A DNA stretch of 64,000 nucleotides from NCBI RefSeq assembly GCF_032854445.1, contig NC_088296.1, positions 4,613,246-4,677,245 of the forward strand. Direction: 5' to 3'. Below the pieces are notes generated by a model. The model had not been told where the DNA came from and did no database searches. It saw only the letters and a program-made list of their open reading frames with translations. Within the stretch, counting starts at the first letter, position 1. Each line of letters opens with the position of its first letter. The stretch comes from Liolophura sinensis. Taxonomy: Eukaryota; Mollusca; Polyplacophora; Chitonida; Chitonidae. The position numbers and the translations under genes are program-made. Shown piece after piece: positions 59,201 through 64,000 of the stretch.

Positions 59201-62200
59201 TAAGTCTGCACCCACAGTAATCAAACCATCCAAGTCCTCAGTAAGTCTGCACCCACAAGTAATCAAACCATCCAAATCCTCAGTAAGTCTGCACCCACAA
59301 GTTATCAAATCATCCAAGTCCTCAGTAAGTCTGCGCCCACAAGTAGTCAAATCATCCAAGTCCTCAGTAAGTCTGCACCCACAACAATCAAACCATCCAA
59401 GTCCTCAGTAAGTCTAAACCCACAGTAATCAAACCATCCAAGTCCTCAGTAAGTCTGCGCCCACAAGTAGTCAAATCATCCAAGTCCTCAGTAAGTCTGC
59501 ACCCACAGTAATCAAACCATCCCAGTCTTCAGTAAGTCTGCACCCACGGTAATCAAACCATTTAAGTCCTCAGTAAGTCTGCACCCACAGTAATCAAATC
59601 ATCCAAGTCCTCAGTAAGTCTGCGCCCACAAGTAGTCAAACCATCCAAGTCCTCAGTAAGTCTGCGCCCACAAGTAGTCAAACCATCCAAGTCCTCAGTA
59701 AGTCTGCACCCACAGTAATCAAACCATCTAAGTCCTCAGTAAGTCTAAACCCACAGTAATCAAACCATCCAAGTCCTCAGTAAGTCTGCACCCACAAGTA
59801 ATCAAACCATCCAAGTCCTCAGTAAGTCTGCACCCACAGTAATCAAATCATCCAAGTCCTCAGTAAGTCTGCGCTCACAAGTAGTCAAATCATCCAAGTC
59901 CTCAGTAATTCTGCACCCACAGTAATCAAATCATCCAAGTCCTCAGTAAGTCTGCACCCACAGTAATCAAACCATCCAAGTCCTCAGTAAGTCTGCACCC
60001 ACGGTAATCAAACCATCCCAGTCCTCAGTAAGTCTGCACCCACAGTAATCAAACCATCCAAGTCCTCAGTAAGTCTTCACCCACAGCAATCAAACCATCT
60101 AAGTCCTCAGTAAGTCTGCACCTACAGTAGTCAAACCATCCAAGTCCTCAGTAAGTCTGCACCCACAGTAATCAAATCATCCAAGTCCTCAGTAAGTCTG
60201 CGCCCACAGTAATCAAACCATCCAAGTCCTCAGTAAGTCTGCACCCACAGCAATCAAACCATCTAAGTCCTCAGTAACTCTGCACCCACAAGTAATCAAA
60301 TCATACAAGTCCTCAGTAAGTCTGCACCCACAGTAATCAAACCATCCCAGTCCTCAGTAAGTCTGCACCCACAGCAATCAAACCATCTAAGTCCTCAGTA
60401 AGTCTAAACCCACAGTAATCAAACCATCCAAGTCCTCAGTAAGTCTGCACCCACAGCAATCAAACCATCTAAGTCCTCAGTAAGTCTGCACCCACAGCAA
60501 TCAAACCATCTAAGTCCTCAGTAAGTCTAAACCCACAGTAGTCAAACCATCCAAGTCCTCAGTAAGTCTGCACCCACAGTAATCAAATCATCCAAGTCCT
60601 CAGTAAGTCTGCACCCACAGTAATCAAACCATCCAAGTCCTCAGTAAGTCTGCACCCACAGCAATCAAACCATCTAAGTCCTCAGTAAGTCTGCACCCAC
60701 AAGTAATCAAACCATCCAAGCCCTCAGTAAGTCTGCACCCACAGTAATCAAACCATCCAAGTCCTCAGTAAGTCTGCACCCACAGCAATCAAACCATCCC
60801 AGTCCTCAGTAAGTCTGCACCCACAGCAATCAAACCATCTAAGTCCTCAGTAAGACTAAACCCACAGTAATCAAACCATCCAAGTCCTCAGTAAGTCTGC
60901 ACCCACAAGTAATCAAACCATCCAAGTCCTCAGTAAGTCTGCACCCACAAGTAATCAAATCATCCAAGTCCTCAGTAAGTCTGCGCCCACAAGTAGTCAA
61001 ATCATCCAAGCCCTCAGTAAGTCTTCACCCACAGCAATCAAACCATCCAAGTCCTCAGTAAGTCTAAACCCACAGTAATCAAACCATCCAAGTCCTCAGT
61101 AAGTCTGCACCCACAGTAATCAAACCATCCAAGTCCTCAGTAAGTCTGCACCCACAAGTAATCAAACCATCCAAGTCCTCAGTAAGTCTGCGCCCACAGT
61201 AGTCAAACCATGCAAGTCAACATGCCCATTGTATGTCTGCAGGACCCTAGTAATAAGTCTGCATCTATCATAATCACAGTTTGCAGGTCCATGGTACATA
61301 TGCACTCTACACAGTCAACAAGATACATCTACTGTATGTAGTATTGTGATGTGTATACCCAACAGTTAAAATATGTGCCGTAGTTCTTCAACTTTTTCAA
61401 CTGCTTCTGCAACCAATATTTTGAACATTTTGATAGAACTTAATAGAGAAATAATTTGCACAGTTTTAGCATCATTTACCATCATTTTCATAATAATTAT
61501 ACACATAAATATACATGGTGACCGGTTTCCTCCCACCATGATGCTGGCCGCTCTTATTGAAATAAAATATTCATTTACATGTGTAGTGGGCCATGAAACA
61601 CTAATAAAGTAGATAAGTAGATAAACTATCCAAATAAGTGATGTTTTACTAGTGAGGGAATTAGTATCTAAATATACCAGAACTGAACAGTGAATTTGCT
61701 GTATGGCTTTGAGTCTTCAACCCTCTGTTCGTGTTTTTTTTTTTTTTTTCGGACAGATCTGTCGTATCGGTTGATAACTGACTTTGTCACAGCTGATGTG
61801 TTCCTGGATGTGACCATGGGAACACCCGCCCACAACCGTGTAGAATTTGGGGTGAGTATACTGTATATACATGGCTGACAGGGTCATTATTTTTGGCTCG
61901 AGGGTATGGCTATTCGAGATCATAGTCACCCAGGCCTTTGCCATTGCACTCGATCGGTCTGGAATATACTAATATAGTTACGTGTACAGAAAAAATTGTG
62001 ATGACCTAATGGTAATGATGGCGGGGAGGAGGATGTGGTCAGTCAAGTCCGGTACTCGTACAGGAAATTCCCTCGATTCTTTGGGCTTCCTTGGTGGTTG
62101 CAAGGAAAGATATGATACAGCCCCCGTAAAAACCCAAGCTAGTAGTTAAAACCAGGCTGAAGATTAACATGCTAATAACAGTATTGGAGACAGTTTGTAT

Positions 62201-63765
62201 ACTGCATGTAGAGCGCCTGTACAAAGCTTGTGGACAGTCACCTGCAGCAGAGCTTGTGGACAATCACCTGCAGCAGAGGGTCTGAACGGTCACCTGCAGA
62301 GTTGGGTTTCCCTGCAGAGCTTTTGGACGGTCACCTGCAGAGTAAGGTTTCCGTGCAGAGCTTCTGGACAGTGACCTGCAGAATTGGGCTTCCGCACAGA
62401 GCTTCTGGATGGTCACCTGCAGAGTAAGGTTTCCGTGCAGAGCTTCTGAACAGTGACCTGCAGAATTGGGCTTCCGCGCAGAGCTTCTGGACGGTCACCT
62501 GCAGAATTGGATTTCCGGGCAGAGCTTCTGGACGGTCACCTGCAGAGTTAGGTTTCCGTGCAGAGCTTCTGGACGGTCACCTGCAGAGTTGGGTTTCTGT
62601 GCAGAGCTTCTGAATGGTCACCTGCACAGTTAGGTTTCTGTGCAGAGCTTCTGGATGGTCACCTGCAGAATTGGGCTTCCGTGCAGAGCTTCTGGATGGT
62701 CACCTGCACAGTTAGGTTTCTGTGCAGAGCTTCTGGATGGTCACCTGCAGAATTGGGCTTCCGTGCAGAGCTTCTGGATGGTCACCTGCACAGTTAGGTT
62801 TCTGTGCAGAGCTTCTGGACAGTGACCTGCAGAATTGGGCTTCCGGGCAGAGCTTCTGGACGGTCACCAGCAAAGTTAGGTTTCTGTGCAGAGCTTCTGG
62901 ACGGTCATCTGCAAAGTTAGGTTGACAATTTTCAAAAACCAGTATGGGTACTTTACAGAAAAATGGCACACTAATTCCTCAACCTTTTCGCATATGAAAG
63001 AGCAACTTTCAGTGTAATTTATGAACATTTTTAATATGATTTTGCTGACAAAATTACATTGGTTTGATTGGCAAATTTGAGGGCTTTGCAAAAAGTGAAT
63101 AATAAACACCATGCAAACATGCAAAAATGTTGAACAATTACAGAGTGTTTGGTAGATGTTATTTTATATTTGTTAGAGGCTAGCCTAAAACCCATAGATA
63201 GAGGTGGAAAAAATGTTTCTTGACATCATTGCTGACATACATCATCCATTTGGCCGGTAAAGCGTACTTAGCAATCCAAACAGTTAACTGAATTTCATTT
63301 CAGCGTAGAAAAAAATTTAAGACATGGTGAAGGTATTTTCAGAGGCCTTTGTATTGATGTTTACTTAATTTTTGGTAATAAGATACAGGTATTTTCAAAT
63401 AGGTCCCTTCTACTGATTTTTATTTTACTTTGAATGATTCTTTCCCTTTCCCGTGGTTCCCCCACCCTGTTTGTTGTAGGTGGATCTCACAGTCAGGGCC
63501 GACTACACCCTAGCAGAGACTTGGCCTGAGGGGCTGAAAAGAAGCCTTGTTCCTTTACAGCAGCTGTTACTGGACTGTGATCACCCCACGTCCCCTCCCC
63601 AACAGACTCCTGCTCTGACAGTGGGGCAGTGCATCCCTCCAGGTCAGTCCACAACCCCCAAACCAATGGTAACCACACGTCACCCTCATGCCGAGGCCGC
63701 GAAGCCAGGTCATTCCACTCCACCTGTGACAAGTACAACAACTTTACCCCAACCTCTAATCACAG
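53250..63765 (+). CDS. Unrecognised secreted or membrane glycoprotein, first five exons
   Basis: Exons 53250-53298, 54569-54720, 56077-56233, 61757-61851 and 63480-63765, all with AG/GT borders and matching phases, give 246 residues and continue past the window. Exon 1 encodes MRLLFGGGIIISLLFW, a plausible signal peptide. Mature part: Cys-containing region (SSSCDQWHH, NMTCVRNRTCTGITCTGIYH, VDFCFGFRLNPCDSPVTADI) with several N-x-S/T sites (NAS, NSS, NST, NMT, NRT, NLS), then YLQVPEKPVSYVV, LITDFVTADVFLDVTMGTPA, VDLTVRADYTLAETWPE, and from about residue 195 a Pro/Thr/Ser-rich mucin-like stretch. I do not recognise the family. Intron 3 (5.5 kb) is almost entirely a 41-bp array derived from exon 3's own end. 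A later transmembrane segment could exist outside the window. Confidence 0.82.
53579..53868 (+). mobile_element. SINE family A, head truncated
   Basis: Starts inside the B-box side (GGGTCGAGTCACACCTAAGA), then GGAAGTTGTAACTTCCTCTC hairpin, TTGACCCGTATCAGTATAAT, and tail CATATGACCAAAAACTTGTT ... GCACTCACTC. It lies in intron 1 of the secreted-protein gene. Confidence 0.9.
54130..54330 (+). mobile_element. SINE-like family C
   Basis: ATATCTGGTGTCTTCGGCAT, GATACTTCAGTGGTGGCAGC, ACTCGCCCTGCCACAGGAAG, then CATATGACTTTAAAAG. Confidence 0.78.
54762..54906 (+). mobile_element. SINE family B, 5' truncated
   Basis: TGTGGGGAGGTCAGGCAGCA, GGTTTCCTCCCACCATATTG, AATTGAAATATTCTTGAGTA, CCAGTGAAATAAATAAGT tail. 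Confidence 0.87.
55090..55265 (+). mobile_element. Family D repeat
   Basis: CGTGTGCGGGAAAGTTTGTC, CAAGGTCTGTGGTTTTTTAC, AAATTCTTGAGTATGGCTAC; a diverged relative of 33600-33705 and 43080-43225. Confidence 0.5.
55266..55890. other. Intron 2 of secreted-protein gene
   Basis: GTGGGGTCA-type motifs recur loosely at 55380-55530 (GTGGGATCAGGTTCTG, GTGGGGTCAAGTTGTG, TAGGGTCATATTTTG), a very degenerate tandem repeat. No exon seen. Confidence 0.45.
55895..56048. repeat. 18-bp tandem repeat upstream of exon 3
   Basis: About 8 copies of CTACAACCTTTGTTCATG, two with TTTTG insertions. It lies just before the polypyrimidine tract and acceptor of exon 3. Confidence 0.9.
56077..56233 (+). CDS. Secreted-protein exon 3, seed of the 41-bp array
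   Basis: Acceptor GTGTGTTTCAG, 52 codons plus 1 nt ending YVVRTHNSQNIQVP, donor CCCCA|GTAAGT. The final 34 nt (CGCACCCATAATAGTCAAAA, CATCCAAGTCCCCA) plus 7 intron nt make up the first unit of the following array. Exon 4 joins in phase to give Asn-Leu-Ser, an N-glycosylation site at the junction. Confidence 0.85.
56234..61218 (+). repeat. 41-bp array of exon 3 end plus splice donor, about 120 copies
   Basis: Nearly 5 kb of tandem units CACCCACAGTAATCAAACCA, TCCAAGTCCTCA|GTAAGTCTG. The first one or two units after the exon still carry the exon-like ATAATAGTCAAAACATCC; later ones have ACAGTAATCAAACCATCC. Variants (ACAAGTAATC, CAGCAATC, CGCCCAC, TCTAAACCC) occur in repeated higher-order blocks of several units. 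Almost every unit keeps TCAGTAAGT, a near-consensus donor, on the coding strand. It fills most of intron 3; unit length is not a multiple of 3 and the frame closes by stop in the second unit (56290-56292). Confidence 0.95.
61219..61756. other. Intron 3 remainder
   Basis: A decayed edge of the array (GTATGTCTGCAGGACCC, GCATCTATCATAATCAC) runs to about 61300; 61378-61512 is a copy of the repeat at 47410-47580; 61520-61570 is a SINE B 3' fragment (GGTTTCCTCCCACCATGATG). A T-run (61735-61749) precedes the exon 4 acceptor. Confidence 0.6.
62220..62925. repeat. 41-bp minisatellite in intron 4, about 17 copies
   Basis: Unit: GCAGAGCTTCTGGACGGTCA, CCTGCAGAGTTAGGTTTCCG, T. Variants AATTGGGCTTCC and GTTAGGTTTCTG alternate. 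It has no visible relation to exon 4 or 5 and no donor motif, despite the same unit length as the intron 3 array. Confidence 0.93.
62926..63479. other. Intron 4 remainder
   Basis: About 62973-63110 is related to 1670-1850 and 31650-31820 (dispersed repeat). The rest shows nothing recognisable until the CCCACCCTGTTTGTTGTAG acceptor of exon 5. Confidence 0.5.
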
Positions 63766-64000
63766 GTAAGTTCTGAAGCCGAAACAGAGCATGAGGCAAA
63801 TAATCTTCAATTCATCACTGAACTCTCACCAAATAAATACATGTAAATGAATCGTCAGAACAGCGATTACGGTTTCCTTTCCTTTTAAGTCTCCTTGAGA
63901 ATTCACACATTTTGCTGCTTGGCTTTGCATTTTTAGCTGTGACAAGTAACTCTAAGTTTTTCTAACTGTCTATTGATCAGTTGGTCAGTTGAATGTTTGA

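Noticed and set aside
56234-61218. CRISPR-like appearance of the regular 41-bp array
   Set aside because: There are no unique spacers, units are contiguous, the DNA is animal, and the unit derives from the neighbouring exon.
62220-62925. A fourth exon-donor array
   Set aside because: Unit length is 41 bp as in intron 3, but it contains no donor and no similarity to exon 4 or 5.

Overview
This window is animal nuclear DNA. Genes are split into short exons by GT-AG introns, intergenic and intronic space is full of tRNA-derived SINEs, and roughly 18 kb of the 64 kb is tandem repeat. The SINE tails (CACTCACTCA type, and 'TATTTATTTGATTGGTGTTT' type) and the gene complement suggest a lophotrochozoan invertebrate, most likely a mollusc. 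That assignment is inference from repeat style, not from a diagnostic gene. No rRNA gene, true tRNA gene, CRISPR array or bacterial-type operon is visible.

Layout. (1) 2864-8602, minus: 5' part of a TXNL1-like thioredoxin/PITH protein (five exons assembled with matching phases); the 3' exons were not found and probably lie beyond position 1. (2) 9-13 kb: SINEs and repeats. (3) 13.7-17.3 kb and 23.6-29.7 kb, plus: two tandem, decayed copies of a TauD/TfdA-type Fe(II)/2-oxoglutarate dioxygenase gene. (4) 18.3-21.6 kb: a broken piggyBac-type transposase with an internal 64-bp array of about 39 copies; a short relative lies at 23.0-23.25 kb. (5) 25.5-35 kb: arrays and SINEs. (6) 35657-52855, minus: a complete 12-exon TBC (Rab-GAP) gene encoding 496 residues. 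(7) 53250-63765, plus: the first five exons of an unrecognised secreted, Cys-containing, N-glycosylated protein with a Ser/Thr/Pro-rich stretch. It is head-to-head with the TBC gene, with 394 bp between the start codons, and continues past the window.

Main observation. In all three intact-looking genes one exon's 3' end, together with its 5' splice donor (GTAAGT), has been tandemly amplified directly downstream in the intron: TXNL1 exon 5 (52-bp unit, about 10 extra copies), TBC exon 6 (84-bp unit, about 18 copies) and secreted-protein exon 3 (41-bp unit, about 120 copies over 5 kb). Every unit keeps part of the coding sequence and a splice-donor-like site. Three cases in one window suggest a recurrent process rather than an accident. 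The piggyBac array is a fourth case of a coding-derived minisatellite, without a donor.

Limits: exon models were assembled by eye from reading frame, splice consensus, phase and remembered family similarity; repeat families are defined only by comparison within this window.
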